NCBI GenBank assembly: GCA_963715995.1
Contig: OY970283.1
Coordinates: forward strand, 1 to 64,000
Reading direction: 5' to 3'
DNA: 64,000 bases
Source: DATBDN01 sp963715995
GTDB taxonomy: Bacteria; Actinomycetota; Thermoleophilia; Solirubrobacterales; Thermoleophilaceae
Positions 26,605-35,663 of this stretch are shown here, piece after piece. Below the pieces are notes generated by a model that saw only the letters and a program-made list of their open reading frames with translations, was not told the origin of the DNA and did not search any database. The number at the start of each line of letters is the position of its first letter. Positions within the stretch are counted from its first letter, which is position 1. Both the position numbers and the translations under genes were made by a program.

Positions 26605-27063
26605 CTACGTAGTACGCACGATCATCACGTTGCAGGGAGCGTGATGAGAGACCTTGTTCGGCACGCTGCCGAGCAGGAAGCGACGCGCGCCGGTCATGCC
26701 CTTGTTACCGACCACGATCAGGTCGGCGCCCTTCTCCTCGGCGACGTCGAGGATGGCGTCGGCCGGATCGCCTTCACGGGCGAACGTCTCGACCTCCTCG
26801 ACGCCCGCCTCCTTGATCCGCTCGGCCTCGCCGTCGAGCACGGCTTGGACGTCCTCGCGCGGGTTGACCATCCACGAGACGTCCTCGGGGACCTCGGTGC
26901 GCTCGTGGCGCAGCCGTCCCTCCGGCACCGGTTCATAGGCGCTGACGAGCAGCACGCTCGCGCCCATCACCTTGGCGAGCTCGGCCGTTTGCCGGACGGC
27001 CTCTTTGGCGGTGTCGGAGCCATCGGTTCCAACCACGATCGTGGCGTACATGCGCGGCATCAT
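26605..27063 (-). CDS. Universal stress protein (UspA family)
   Basis: The protein is about 152 residues from ATG at 27063; ATGs at 27060 and 27051 are equally possible, the last giving MYATIVVGTDGSDTA at the exact family start. The C-terminal nucleotide-binding motif is present: GNKGMTGARRFLLGSVPNKV, the G-2x-G-9x-G-S/N pattern of ATP-binding Usp proteins, followed by APCNVMIVR. It is divergent from a NarL-type response regulator. Confidence 0.9.
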   Translation of the reverse strand: MMPRMYATIVVGTDGSDTAKEAVRQTAELAKVMGASVLLVSAYEPVPEGRLRHERTEVPEDVSWMVNPREDVQAVLDGEAERIKEAGVEEVETFAREGDPADAILDVAEEKGADLIVVGNKGMTGARRFLLGSVPNKVSHHAPCNVMIVRTT

Positions 27064-27144
27064 AAGGCCGGTCGGCGGCAACCCTTAAGGCGGGTCGAAC
27101 AAACCTTTTCGCCGGGGGACCGCAACCCCAGTTACGATCGCGCC

Positions 27145-27774
27145 ATGGCCACCAAGACTCGCTGTCTCGCTGTGGATGACCACCAGGTCGTTCGGCAGGG
27201 TCTGGAGATCCTCTTCGGCGACACAGACGACCTCGAACTGGTCGGCACTGTGAGCACTGGCGAAGACGCTGTCGAGATCATCAAGCAGAACGCGCCGCAG
27301 ATCGTTCTGATGGACGTCCGGCTTCCCGGCATGGACGGGGTCTCGACGATCAAGCGGATTCACGAAGAGGCGCCGGACGTCCAGTTCGTCGTCTTCTCTG
27401 CATACGGCGACCGCCGGCTCGTCTCCGATGCAATCGCCGCAGGCGCACGCGGCTACGTGATGAAGGGCTCGCCGCCGGACGACCTGCTGCGGGCCATCCG
27501 CACGGTCGCCGGGAACAAGCCCTTCGTCGACCCGTCGCTGTCGCCCATGCTGCTGATGACCGACGCCGGCCGCGCCGAGGCGCAGCTCTCCGAGCGCGAG
27601 CGGGAGATCCTTCAGCTGCTCGCCAAGGGCTACCACACCGAAGAGGTGGCGCGCGCGATCGGCCTGAGCATGGAGACGGTCAAGTCGGACACGAAGCGCG
27701 TGATCGGCAAGCTGCAGGCAGACACGCGCACCCACGCCGTCGCGATCGCTCTGCGTCAAGCGCTGATCGAGTAG
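27145..27774 (+). CDS. NarL/LuxR-family response regulator
   Basis: The protein has 209 residues. The receiver domain has the acidic pair at 11-12, phospho-acceptor Asp57 (IVLMDVRLPGMDG) and the GYVMKGS lysine. The output domain near 145-205 has LSEREREILQLLAKGYHTEEVARAIGLSMETVKSDTKRVIGKL, a LuxR-type HTH. It replaces the usual NH.. recognition helix wording with SDT, as in some actinobacterial members. No kinase gene is adjacent, so it is an orphan here. Confidence 0.9.
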   Translation: MATKTRCLAVDDHQVVRQGLEILFGDTDDLELVGTVSTGEDAVEIIKQNAPQIVLMDVRLPGMDGVSTIKRIHEEAPDVQFVVFSAYGDRRLVSDAIAAGARGYVMKGSPPDDLLRAIRTVAGNKPFVDPSLSPMLLMTDAGRAEAQLSEREREILQLLAKGYHTEEVARAIGLSMETVKSDTKRVIGKLQADTRTHAVAIALRQALIE

Positions 27775-27776
27775 CC

Positions 27777-28943
27777 CTAGCTAACGTCGGCGGCGTGCAG
27801 CTGCCGCGCTTCTGGCTCGTCGTCCAGGCCCTGATCGTGATCTTCGTGATCGCCGGGATGGTCGTCGCCGCCATCAAGCTCTGAGGCGAGCGCATCGGGC
27901 GGGCCACGGCGGTCGGCCGCTTCCATCGGCTTGATCCAGAACTCCTCGATCGTGATCGTCACGAACGACAGCACCGGCACCGCCACGAACAGCCCGGCGA
28001 ACCCGAGCAGCCGGCCCACCACCAGCACGCCGATCGCGATCACGGCAGGGTGCAGTTGCACGGTCCGTGACATGACGAGCGGTACGGTCACGTTGCCCTC
28101 CACCTCGTGCGCGGCGATGTAGACGACCAGCGCGAGCAACGCCTTCGTGGGCGAGTCGGCGAGCCCGAACAGCACCGGCGGGATGCCGGCGATGAACGCC
28201 CCGTAGTAGGGGATCACCACGAACAGCCCGCTCAGCATTCCGAAGACGAACGCGTAGTCCAGCCCGGCCAGGCGCAGTCCAAGCCAGACGAGCGTGGCCG
28301 TGACGAGCATGTTCACGCCGACGCCCTCCATCCAGCCGACCCAGGCGCTGCGCAGGCGCCCCATCACGTACGCGGCGTGCTCGCGCCGGTCGGGCGGGAA
28401 CAGGCGCAGCATCCCGTCGAGCAGGGGCTTCGGGTTGGCCGCCATGTAGTAGGCGACGATCAGCATGATCACCAGCCCGATCGTGAGCTCGAAGACGTTC
28501 AGGCCGATCGCCGTGATCGGCCCGATCAGCTTCTCCGGGTGGTCGGTGTAGCGGCGCGCGAACTTCTGCACGCGGTCGCCGATCTCCGACTTGCTCGCGC
28601 CCGTGATCGAGTGGGCCCGGTTCTGCAGGTCGTTCGCGATGTGCGGGACGTTGTTGACGAAGCGGTCGGTCTGGTCCGCGAACGGCGGCACGACCAGCAC
28701 GAGGATCGCCGCGAGCACACCGATGCCCAGCAGCAGCGTGAGCATTGCGCCGACGCGCCGCGGAATGCGGTGGCGCTCGAGCCGGCGCGCGCCGGCGTTG
28801 AGGATGATCGCGATCAGGACGGTGGCCAGGACCGCGATCGCGAGAGTGATCAGCTGGCGGAAGGCGAGCGCTGCGAGCACCAGCCCTGCGATCAGCAGAA
28901 CGGTGCGAAACGCGACCCTCTCAATGGCCCTGTAGTTGACCAT
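27777..28943 (-). CDS. AI-2E family transporter (putative permease)
   Basis: ATG at 28943 has GGAGGG 4 bases upstream. The protein has 388 residues: paired N-terminal helices (VLLIAGLVLAALAF and LITLAIAVLATVLIAIIL), a long soluble loop (NVPHIANDLQNRAH), and C-terminal helices with PYYGAFIAGIPPVLFGL and GFAGLFVAVPVLSF. This is the AI-2E/TqsA-PerM layout. Substrates in the family vary (autoinducer, Na+/H+). The last ~50 residues are His/Asp-rich with weaker codon bias, and they overlap a better-looking small gene on the other strand. The true C-terminus may therefore be nearer EEFWIKPMEAADRRG. Confidence 0.85.
   Translation of the reverse strand: MVNYRAIERVAFRTVLLIAGLVLAALAFRQLITLAIAVLATVLIAIILNAGARRLERHRIPRRVGAMLTLLLGIGVLAAILVLVVPPFADQTDRFVNNVPHIANDLQNRAHSITGASKSEIGDRVQKFARRYTDHPEKLIGPITAIGLNVFELTIGLVIMLIVAYYMAANPKPLLDGMLRLFPPDRREHAAYVMGRLRSAWVGWMEGVGVNMLVTATLVWLGLRLAGLDYAFVFGMLSGLFVVIPYYGAFIAGIPPVLFGLADSPTKALLALVVYIAAHEVEGNVTVPLVMSRTVQLHPAVIAIGVLVVGRLLGFAGLFVAVPVLSFVTITIEEFWIKPMEAADRRGPPDALASELDGGDDHPGDHEDHDQGLDDEPEARQLHAADVS
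27795..27884 (+). CDS. Candidate 29-residue single-helix membrane protein
   Basis: GTG at 27795 to TGA at 27884 encodes MQLPRFWLVVQALI followed by VIFVIAGMVVAAIKL, one clean transmembrane helix with a charged end. All 28 codons after the start end in G or C. The opposite-strand frame, which would be the tail of the AI-2E gene, has about 70 %. It begins 20 bases after the response-regulator stop. There is no clear ribosome-binding site, so it may be co-translated or re-initiated. Confidence 0.4.
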   Translation: MQLPRFWLVVQALIVIFVIAGMVVAAIKL

Positions 28944-28959
28944 CCCGCCCTCCAAAGAT

Positions 28960-28991
28960 AAGGGGGCGGGACGCTGTCGTCCCGCCCCCTT
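28960..28991 (-). terminator. Hairpin terminator after csbD-like gene
   Basis: A perfect 14-bp GC-rich stem (28960-28973 with 28978-28991, loop CTGT) is followed on the minus strand by TATCTTT. It lies 14 bases beyond the stop of the CsbD-family gene and just before the AI-2E ribosome-binding site. Confidence 0.75.
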
Positions 28992-29004
28992 GCACGGCTT
29001 GCAG

Positions 29005-29196
29005 CTAAGCGGTCTTCCGCTCGAGGTCGGCGACCTCGCCGGCCTTCGCGTCCGCACGCTCCTGTGCGTTCGCGAGCTCGTCCTTCGCCTCGCCCTTGCG
29101 CTCCTCCTGGCGGCCCTCCCGCTTCAGGCTGGCGTCATCGGCGAGATCACCGGCGGCCTGCTTGGCGCGCCCGGTCAGCTTGTCGAGTAATCCCAT
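29005..29196 (-). CDS. CsbD-family small stress protein
   Basis: The product has 63 residues. MGLLDKLTGRAKQAAGDLAD is the typical CsbD-like opening, followed by a highly charged helical sequence without hydrophobic segments. AAGGAGG lies about 9 bases before the ATG, one of the strongest ribosome-binding sites in the window, which suggests high expression. Family members accumulate in general stress. The biochemical role is unknown. Confidence 0.85.
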   Translation of the reverse strand: MGLLDKLTGRAKQAAGDLADDASLKREGRQEERKGEAKDELANAQERADAKAGEVADLERKTA

Positions 29197-29262
29197 GTCT
29201 CAGTGCCTCCTTGATTGGGTCAGTCCCCGGTCGATTCCCGGGGCCCACGAGGCGAAAACTGT

Positions 29263-29559
29263 TCAGACGAGGGCGGCTACGCGCTCTGTGACGCGCTCCG
29301 GGCCGCATGCTTCGAGCATGCGCCGCATCTGCTCGGCGGCGCGGTAGCGCCAGCGGCCGCTGCGGACGAGGCCGGAGAGGACGAGCCAGGCGTCGAGCAG
29401 GATCTTGTCGCGCTCGTGATCCTCGCTGTCGCGCGTGAGCAGGAGCCCCTCCGCGGCGTCGCGCAGCAGGTCACGCTCGTCGTGCTCGAGCTCCGGTGCG
29501 TCCAGCTCGTCGAGCACGGCCAGCACCCGGCGGTATGACTCGTAACGCAGGCCCGTCAT
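29263..29559 (-). CDS. Hypothetical helical protein
   Basis: The product has 98 residues, all-helical and acidic, without signal or membrane segment. It reads RYESYRRVLAVLDELDAPELEHDERDLLRDAAEGLLL and ends with a basic region (RRMLEACGPERVTERVAALV). Codon use is like its neighbours. It lies upstream of csbD in the same direction. No family I can name. Confidence 0.6.
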   Translation of the reverse strand: MTGLRYESYRRVLAVLDELDAPELEHDERDLLRDAAEGLLLTRDSEDHERDKILLDAWLVLSGLVRSGRWRYRAAEQMRRMLEACGPERVTERVAALV

Positions 29560-29566
29560 CGTTGAG

Positions 29567-29602
29567 CCAGGTTTCCCCGGGGCGCGTGCGCCGAAAACCT
29601 GG
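29567..29602. repeat. Inverted repeat in divergent intergenic region
   Basis: CCAGGTTT (29567-29574) and AAACCTGG (29595-29602) flank the short palindrome GGCGC-GT-GCGCC. It lies between the start of the hypothetical gene (29559) and the start of the Asp-box gene (29699). A regulator site or a 5' leader structure is possible. Confidence 0.4.
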
Positions 29603-29698
29603 GCCTGTCAGCGAGTCGGCCAACACAGATCGGTGACAGAATCCGGGGGGCAGCCCGTTGCCCATTCGGAGGGTTCACTCATACAAGGGGTATAGGTC

Positions 29699-32600
29699 TT
29701 GACTTCTCGCTTCGGCAACTTCCGTTCTGCTCTTCTGGTGGCGCTCATCGTGATCGGTGCCGGCGTCGCGGCGGTGCTCAGCATCACGAGCAGGGACGAG
29801 CACGGGAAGAGCGTCGCGAAGGCGCGCTGCCCGCACGGCTACATGCCCGCGGAGAAGGACATCGCCGAGCGCTACGAGCGCTCGAAGGAGCAGAAGCGCG
29901 AGGCCGGCAAGGGCAAGGAGGCCGACAAGGGCGAGGGTGGCGAGAAGGACCAGGAGGAAGAGGGCTCGACGGTCAACCACTCCTCCAAGTACTGCGAGAA
30001 GGTCAACCACCCGGAGATGCCGGACGACATCGAGAAGTTCGGCGAGGCCGCCGGCCTGCGCTTCGGCGGCGAGCGGCCGGGCCAGCAGCGCGCGGCGCTG
30101 CGCCAGAAGGCCCACCTCTCCGACAGCACGACGATCCCCGGCGCGAACGGCACCTGGCAGCCGCTCGGCAAGGGACCACTGGTGGCCAACGACCCCAACT
30201 ACCCCTACACCTACGGCGACGGCTTCGGCGTGCTCGGCGGCCGCATCTCCGACTATGCCTACGACCCGAACACCGACCGCCTCTGGGCGACGGTGGCACA
30301 GGGCGGCGTATGGGAGTCGACCGACCACGGCAACAACTGGTTCGTGGTGAGCGACGGCCCGAACGGCCTGCCGATGCAGTCGGTGGGCGGCATCGCATGG
30401 ACCCCGGCCGGTGGTGACGGCGGCACGCTGATCGTGCTGACCGGCGACCACGCCTTCTCGAACGACTACGCCGGCATGGGTGCGTACTACTCCACCGACG
30501 ACGGCTCGACCTGGCATCACGCGACGGGCGTCCCCGACGGCGGCCTGAGCTTCCAGGTCGCGATCGACCCGACCAACCCGAGCCGCGCCTACGCGGCCAC
30601 CGGCATCGGCCTCTACCGCAGCGACGACGCCGGCCGCAGCTGGGAGAACGTGAAGCTCCCCACCGGCGACTGCGCCGGGGACTCGTTCAAGGCGAACTGC
30701 TTCCTGGCCAACGTCGTGACGGGTGTGCAGGTGGAGGCCGCCGACAAGTTCGGCCACAAGGGCGGCGCCGTGGCGGCGGCCGTCGGCTGGCGCGCCGGCG
30801 CGCTGGCGAACTTCGCCGGCAAGCCCCAGTCGCCGAACAACGGGATGTACGTCTCGGACACGGGCAACACGGGCTCGTTCCAGAAGGTCGGCGACGACAA
30901 GGGGATCACCGCGAGCGCAGAGTTCGGCCGCACCGAGCTGGGCGCCGCTCAGGGGCCCGGGCAGAACACGGGCTTCCTCTACGCGATCGTCCAGAACTCC
31001 AAGTACTTCGTCGACGGCAGCGACACGGGCGACCCCGACGTGCCGTCGTGTGACCCGATCACCGGGAACGTCTGCCCGAACAGCGGCTCGGTGATCGACG
31101 GCGTCTACGTCTCGCCCGACTTCGGCAAGACGTGGACCGTGATGGAGAACCACCAGGAACTCGCCAACGACGTCTCGAGCGGCTCGTCCCTGACTCAGTT
31201 GCGCCCGCTCGGCATCTCGGCCGGCTACCAGACGACCTACAACGAGTGGATCAAGGTCGACCCGAGCCAGCAGGACTCGAACGGAGTCCCGACCCACCTG
31301 CTGTTCGGCATGGAGGAGATCTGGCAGAACTCGGTGCCCGGCCAGGCGCTGAACGGCCAGACCAAGTTCCAGGTCATCGCGCCGTACAACCAGGCCGGGG
31401 CGTGCCTGCTCGTGCTGCTCGCGCAGCCGTGCGGAGCCACCCAGCAGGCCAACCCGCAGGGCTACACGACGCACCCCGACCAGCACGGGGCGATCATCCT
31501 GCCCGCTGCGGGCGGCGGCAGCGACCTGGTGGCGGGCGATGACGGCGGCAACTACGTGCAGCACTCGGACGCGTCCGGCAACTTCAGCCGCAACTGGAGC
31601 GCGGGCAACGACGCCGGCTTCCACACGCTGCTGCCCTACGGCGTCGCGATGGCGAAGGACCGCACCACCTACGCCGGCCTACAGGACAACGGCGAGATGC
31701 GGATCGACGGCAAGACCGGGGTGCAGAACGAGGTCTACGGCGGCGACGGCGTCTTCACGCTCGTGAACCCGGACAACTCGAACGAGGCGATCGAGGAGTA
31801 CCCGGGCGCCACGATCAGCATCACGAGCGACGGCGGCAAGAGCTGGTCGGACATGTCCCCCACGCTCGACGACGCCGACTTCGTCACGCCGCTGGTGCAG
31901 GACACCGACAACTACAAGCACGTCGTGACCGGCGGCCGCCAGATCATGGAGACGACGGACTGGATCTCCACGACGTCCAACTGCCACAAGGATCCGGGCG
32001 GTATCTCAACCGACCCGACCTGCCCGGACACGGCGACCGACTGGAAGCCCGTGTTCGACCTCGGCACGCACGCGCACCCCGGTGACGCTTCGGCGACGCC
32101 GACCGACGACGACCCGGGCAACCACGTGGTGGCCCTGCGCGACCGCGGCGCCAACGTGTACGCGGGCTTCTGCGGCTCGTGTGACCCGGTGAAGCTGCAC
32201 AAGCAGTTCCACACCGGGATCGCAACCAACGTCGGCGGCAGCAAGCCGCCCAAGACGGGCACGCCCGACGGCTGGCACGTGGCCGCGGCGAACGGCCTGC
32301 CCAACCGCATCGTCACCGGCATCGAGATCGACCCGGCCGACGCGCGGACGGTGTACGTGACGCTCGGGTCGAGCGCCTCGCGGCCGTTCGCTCCAGTCGG
32401 CGCCGTCGGCGAGGACACCACCGGGACGCAGGGCGGCTTCGTCTACGTCTCGCACGACGCCGGGGAGAACTTCACCGACATCACGGGCGACCTTCCGAAG
32501 ATCCAGGCCACCTGGGTGCGCGTGAAGGGCAGCCAGCTGATCGTCTCGGACGCGGTCGGCATGTTCATCTCCGGCGACACGAGCGGCAAGTCGTGGGCGC

Positions 32601-33241
32601 CGCTCGGCGATGGCTTCCCCAACTCGGCCGTCTACTCGTTCGAGTTCGAGCCCGCCGATGCGAACAAGATCGTCGTGGCCAGCTTCGGGCGCGGTGTCTG
32701 GGAGTACGACTTCACCAAGCGAGCCGAGGGGGCTCCGGGCGTGCTCAACACGGACGTCGCAGGCGGCAAGCGCCCGACCTGCGGCGACAACACCGGGCCG
32801 ACGTCGCGCTTCTACTCGAACCTGCGCAAGGCCATACGCCATCGCGGCAAGGGACTCGCGCTCGCCGGAACCGCGTCGTACACGCGCTGCAAGGGCGGCG
32901 CGAAGGGCAAGGTCAAGCGCGTGGTCGTGCAGCTGAAGCTCCAGGTGACCAAGAAGAAGTGCCGCTACCTGACCAAGAAGGGGCGGATGAGCAAGGCCAC
33001 GAGCTGCAAGAAGAAGGGCCGCTTCTTCACGGCGAAGGGCACGAAGCGCTGGAGCTACAAGGTCAAGGGGCCGCTGCCGGCCGGCAAGTACATCGGCTAC
33101 GTGCTCGCGCGTGACGACCTGGGCAACAGCGAGCGCCAGTCAGCGCATCGCAACTTCCGCCACTTCCGCGTGCGCGGCAAGGCCGTGATCGCGGGCTGGC
33201 ACGGGAAGCAGTCGAACAAGGTGCCGCCGCCCGGCCACTAG
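29699..33241 (+). CDS. Large secreted Asp-box (BNR/sortilin-like) beta-propeller protein
   Basis: The TTG start has AAGGGG about 10 bases upstream. The product has 1180 residues. An N-terminal membrane anchor or signal (SALLVALIVIGAGVAAVLSI, ~10-29) is followed by a charged Lys/Glu stretch (60-95). The body carries at least seven Asp boxes of the S-x-D-x-G-x-T-W type: STDHGNNW, STDDGSTW, SDDAGRSW, SPDFGKTW, TSDGGKSW, SHDAGENF and SGDTSGKSW. This is the propeller signature of sialidases and VPS10-like glycosidase relatives. Catalytic Arg triads of sialidases are not evident. The last ~150 residues are very Lys/Arg-rich with cysteines. It is probably a surface glycan-binding or hydrolytic protein. 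Confidence 0.8.
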   Translation: MTSRFGNFRSALLVALIVIGAGVAAVLSITSRDEHGKSVAKARCPHGYMPAEKDIAERYERSKEQKREAGKGKEADKGEGGEKDQEEEGSTVNHSSKYCEKVNHPEMPDDIEKFGEAAGLRFGGERPGQQRAALRQKAHLSDSTTIPGANGTWQPLGKGPLVANDPNYPYTYGDGFGVLGGRISDYAYDPNTDRLWATVAQGGVWESTDHGNNWFVVSDGPNGLPMQSVGGIAWTPAGGDGGTLIVLTGDHAFSNDYAGMGAYYSTDDGSTWHHATGVPDGGLSFQVAIDPTNPSRAYAATGIGLYRSDDAGRSWENVKLPTGDCAGDSFKANCFLANVVTGVQVEAADKFGHKGGAVAAAVGWRAGALANFAGKPQSPNNGMYVSDTGNTGSFQKVGDDKGITASAEFGRTELGAAQGPGQNTGFLYAIVQNSKYFVDGSDTGDPDVPSCDPITGNVCPNSGSVIDGVYVSPDFGKTWTVMENHQELANDVSSGSSLTQLRPLGISAGYQTTYNEWIKVDPSQQDSNGVPTHLLFGMEEIWQNSVPGQALNGQTKFQVIAPYNQAGACLLVLLAQPCGATQQANPQGYTTHPDQHGAIILPAAGGGSDLVAGDDGGNYVQHSDASGNFSRNWSAGNDAGFHTLLPYGVAMAKDRTTYAGLQDNGEMRIDGKTGVQNEVYGGDGVFTLVNPDNSNEAIEEYPGATISITSDGGKSWSDMSPTLDDADFVTPLVQDTDNYKHVVTGGRQIMETTDWISTTSNCHKDPGGISTDPTCPDTATDWKPVFDLGTHAHPGDASATPTDDDPGNHVVALRDRGANVYAGFCGSCDPVKLHKQFHTGIATNVGGSKPPKTGTPDGWHVAAANGLPNRIVTGIEIDPADARTVYVTLGSSASRPFAPVGAVGEDTTGTQGGFVYVSHDAGENFTDITGDLPKIQATWVRVKGSQLIVSDAVGMFISGDTSGKSWAPLGDGFPNSAVYSFEFEPADANKIVVASFGRGVWEYDFTKRAEGAPGVLNTDVAGGKRPTCGDNTGPTSRFYSNLRKAIRHRGKGLALAGTASYTRCKGGAKGKVKRVVVQLKLQVTKKKCRYLTKKGRMSKATSCKKKGRFFTAKGTKRWSYKVKGPLPAGKYIGYVLARDDLGNSERQSAHRNFRHFRVRGKAVIAGWHGKQSNKVPPPGH

Positions 33242-33283
33242 CGACAGTGACCGGGCGCTCGGCGTGGAGGGTAGGAGGTCCCT

Positions 33284-33742
33284 CTAGGAGGCCTTGACGG
33301 TCCCGACCATGCCGAGACCCTTGTGGTACTCGCAGTAGAACTGCACCGAGCCTGACTTCGGGACGGTGAGCGTGACGGTCTTCGAGTCGCCGGCCTCCAC
33401 GTCGGCGTCGACGCCCTTCTGCGAGTCGATCTTGAAGTTGTGCTCGTTCGAGCCCTTGTTCACGAGCTTGACGGTGACCTTGGCACCGGGCTTGCCCGTG
33501 ATCGTCTTGGTGGCGAAGTAGTTGTCGTACATCGCCTCGGAGACGGTCGAGCCGGAGCTCGACGACGCCGAAGTGGTCTTCGTGGTCGACGTCGAGCCGC
33601 CGCCGTAGGACGGTGTGCTCGAGGCCGTCGTGGAACTGCCGGTGGCCGCGGACGAGGAGCTCGTGGTGCTCGAGCTGCCCCCGCTCCCACACGCCGCGAG
33701 CGCGAGGCTGCCGATGGCCATGAGTGCGGTGATCGTCTTCAT
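33284..33742 (-). CDS. Cupredoxin lipoprotein
   Basis: From ATG at 33742, 152 residues. The lipobox LALAAC gives lipidation at Cys18. A Ser/Thr-rich linker (~22-68) is followed by a plastocyanin-like domain with the full type-1 copper set: His101 (NEHNF), Cys137, His140 and Met145 (FYCEYHKGLGM). It should carry electrons at the outer face of the membrane. It is the last gene before the response-regulator operon, on the same strand but with a 49-base gap. Confidence 0.88.
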   Translation of the reverse strand: MKTITALMAIGSLALAACGSGGSSSTTSSSSAATGSSTTASSTPSYGGGSTSTTKTTSASSSSGSTVSEAMYDNYFATKTITGKPGAKVTVKLVNKGSNEHNFKIDSQKGVDADVEAGDSKTVTLTVPKSGSVQFYCEYHKGLGMVGTVKAS

Positions 33743-33791
33743 GCGCCAAGGCTCGCGCACGGCCGGTCGGCTTTACCAGTGGACGTTGGTC

Positions 33792-34412
33792 CTACGACCC
33801 CGCGTGGCGCTGCGCCCACAGCGCGGCCTGCGTCCGGTCGGTCACGCCGATGCGCTGGAAGATGCTGGTCAGGTGGGCCTTGACGGTCTTCTCGCTGATC
33901 TCGAGGCGGCGGGCGATGAGCTTGTTCGGCAGCCCGTCGGCCAAGAGCGCCAGTACCTCGCGCTCGCGCGGGGTGAGCTCGGGCTCCGCCTGCTGCTCGG
34001 CGCGCGCCGCAACCAGCGCCTGCGCTGCCTTCGGCGCCAGCGGAGACTCGCCGCGCGCGGCGGCCTCCAGCCCGCTGATGAGCTCCTCCGGCTCGGCGTC
34101 CTTCAGCAGGTAGCCCACTGCGCCGGCATCGATTGCGCCGAGGATGCGGCGGCGGTCCGAGAACGCCGTCAGCACCACCACGTTCACGCTCGCGTCGGCG
34201 GCGCGGATGCGACGCGTGGCCTCGATGCCGTCGATGCCCGGCATCTCCAGGTCCATCAGGACGACGTCGGGCTTGTGCTCCGCCGCGAGCGCCACGGCCT
34301 CCTCCCCGCCCGCCGCCACGCCGACCACGTCAAGGTCCTCGACCCCGCCGAGCAGCTGCACCAGGCCGCCGCGCACGACGGCGTGGTCCTCGGCGATGAC
34401 AACGCGGATCAC
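33792..34412 (-). CDS. NarL/LuxR-family response regulator (partner of adjacent kinase)
   Basis: The protein has 206 residues. Receiver with Asp54 (VVLMDLEMPGIDG) and GYLLKDA lysine; LuxR HTH LTPREREVLALLADGLPNKLIARRLEISEKTVKAHLTSIFQRI. GTG at 34412 overlaps the kinase stop by 4 bases, so the two are translated as a pair. It is the fourth and last gene of the operon that begins with pilT. Confidence 0.93.
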   Translation of the reverse strand: MIRVVIAEDHAVVRGGLVQLLGGVEDLDVVGVAAGGEEAVALAAEHKPDVVLMDLEMPGIDGIEATRRIRAADASVNVVVLTAFSDRRRILGAIDAGAVGYLLKDAEPEELISGLEAAARGESPLAPKAAQALVAARAEQQAEPELTPREREVLALLADGLPNKLIARRLEISEKTVKAHLTSIFQRIGVTDRTQAALWAQRHAGS

Positions 34413-35663
34413 GCGACCGGCACCTCCAGCCGCAGGCGCGTCCCCTCGCCCGGCGCGGAGCTGACCGCCAGGCGGCCGCCGGCCTCCTGCGCCAGGTCGG
34501 TGAGCAGGCTCAGGCCCATGTGGTCACGTTCCCCTGTATTGCCCGCCGTGAAGCCGCGCCCGTCGTCCTCGACGGTCGCCGTGGCCAGGCCGCTCGCAAC
34601 CTCCACGTTCACGCTCACGTGCTGCGCATCGGCGTGCTTGGCGACATTGCGCAGGCCTTCCTGGACCGTGCGGAAGATGAGCGCGTCGCGGTCCGCGGAC
34701 AACCCGGTCGAGGCCGGCACGTGCACATCCACCGCGACGTCCAGCGAGCTCGTCAGGTCGTCGATCGCGGCCTGAAGCCCGGCGCGCTGGAGGCTGGGCG
34801 GGTAGATGTCGACGAGCGTCGAGCGCAGCTTGCGCATCGTCTGGCGTGTCTGGTCTGCAGCAGCCTCGAGCTCCGCAGACCCGTTCTGCGCGGCCGCCGC
34901 CGACAGCGAGAAGCCCAGGCCCGCGAGGTCCTGCACGACGTCGTCGTGGAGCGCCCCGGCGATCCGGCGCCGCTCGCGGTCCTGCGCGTCGATCGCACGT
35001 TCGAGCAGCTCCTCGCGCTCGCGCTGGCGCTGTTGCAGCCGGCGTGCGAGGCGCCAGGCCAGCGGCAGCGTGGCCAGCCACAGCAGCACCAGCGCGCCCA
35101 CCAGGGGCAGCGCGAGCTTCTCAGCCTGGCGGCGTCCGCTTTCGGTGATCGAGCTGAAGCGCAGGTAGGACTCGAACAGCAGGCGCCGCCCGTCAGGACC
35201 GCGGATCGGCAGGTAGACCTCGAGCAGCTTCTCGTAGTTGCGCTCGAACTGGTTCTCCGGCCGGGTCAGGTCGGACACCTCGGCGTTGGTGCGGCCGGCG
35301 CGCATTGCATCGAGCTCCTCGTGGCCGAGCGGGAAGTGGCGGCCGATCAGGCGCGGCTCGTCCGACCACAGGATCCGCCCCGACTCGGTCCAGATCTTCA
35401 CGCGCACGACCGGCTCGGAGAGCACCGCCGGCTCGAAGAGCCTTCTTCACCCGCGCGAGCGCCGCCGGATTGCCGCTGTAGATGCCCTTGGTCAGCGACG
35501 GCTCGGCCACCGCGCGGCCACCGAGTCGCGCAACCGCCTTCGCTTCGCTGATGGCCTCGTCGCGCGTGTTGCTTCGCAGGACCGCTGCGGCCAGGACACC
35601 CAGCAGCACCACCGCTGCCAGCGAGGCGAGCGCAAACTGGACTACCGAGCGAGCTGGGCTCAA
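34409..35663 (-). CDS. NarX/DegS-type sensor histidine kinase, apparent frameshift
   Basis: The TTG start at 35663 overlaps the PH-domain gene stop. One membrane helix is at ~9-28, then an extracytoplasmic sensor, a second helix (ALPLVGALVLLWLATLPLAW), HisKA_3 with the phospho-His in RRRIAGALHDDVVQDLAGL, and an HATPase domain ending DDGRGFTAGN and GEGTRLRLEVP. The first ~75 codons and the rest are in different frames. ARVKKA must continue as LFEPAVLSEPVVRVKIW, which needs one base near 35438-35442. Because the operon is otherwise intact, a missing base in the assembly is as likely as a real mutation. Confidence 0.8.

Noticed and set aside
29675..31624. 649-codon minus-strand frame opposite the Asp-box gene
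   Set aside because: Val/Arg/Gly-rich antisense shadow; the plus strand has signal, Asp boxes and proper codon bias.
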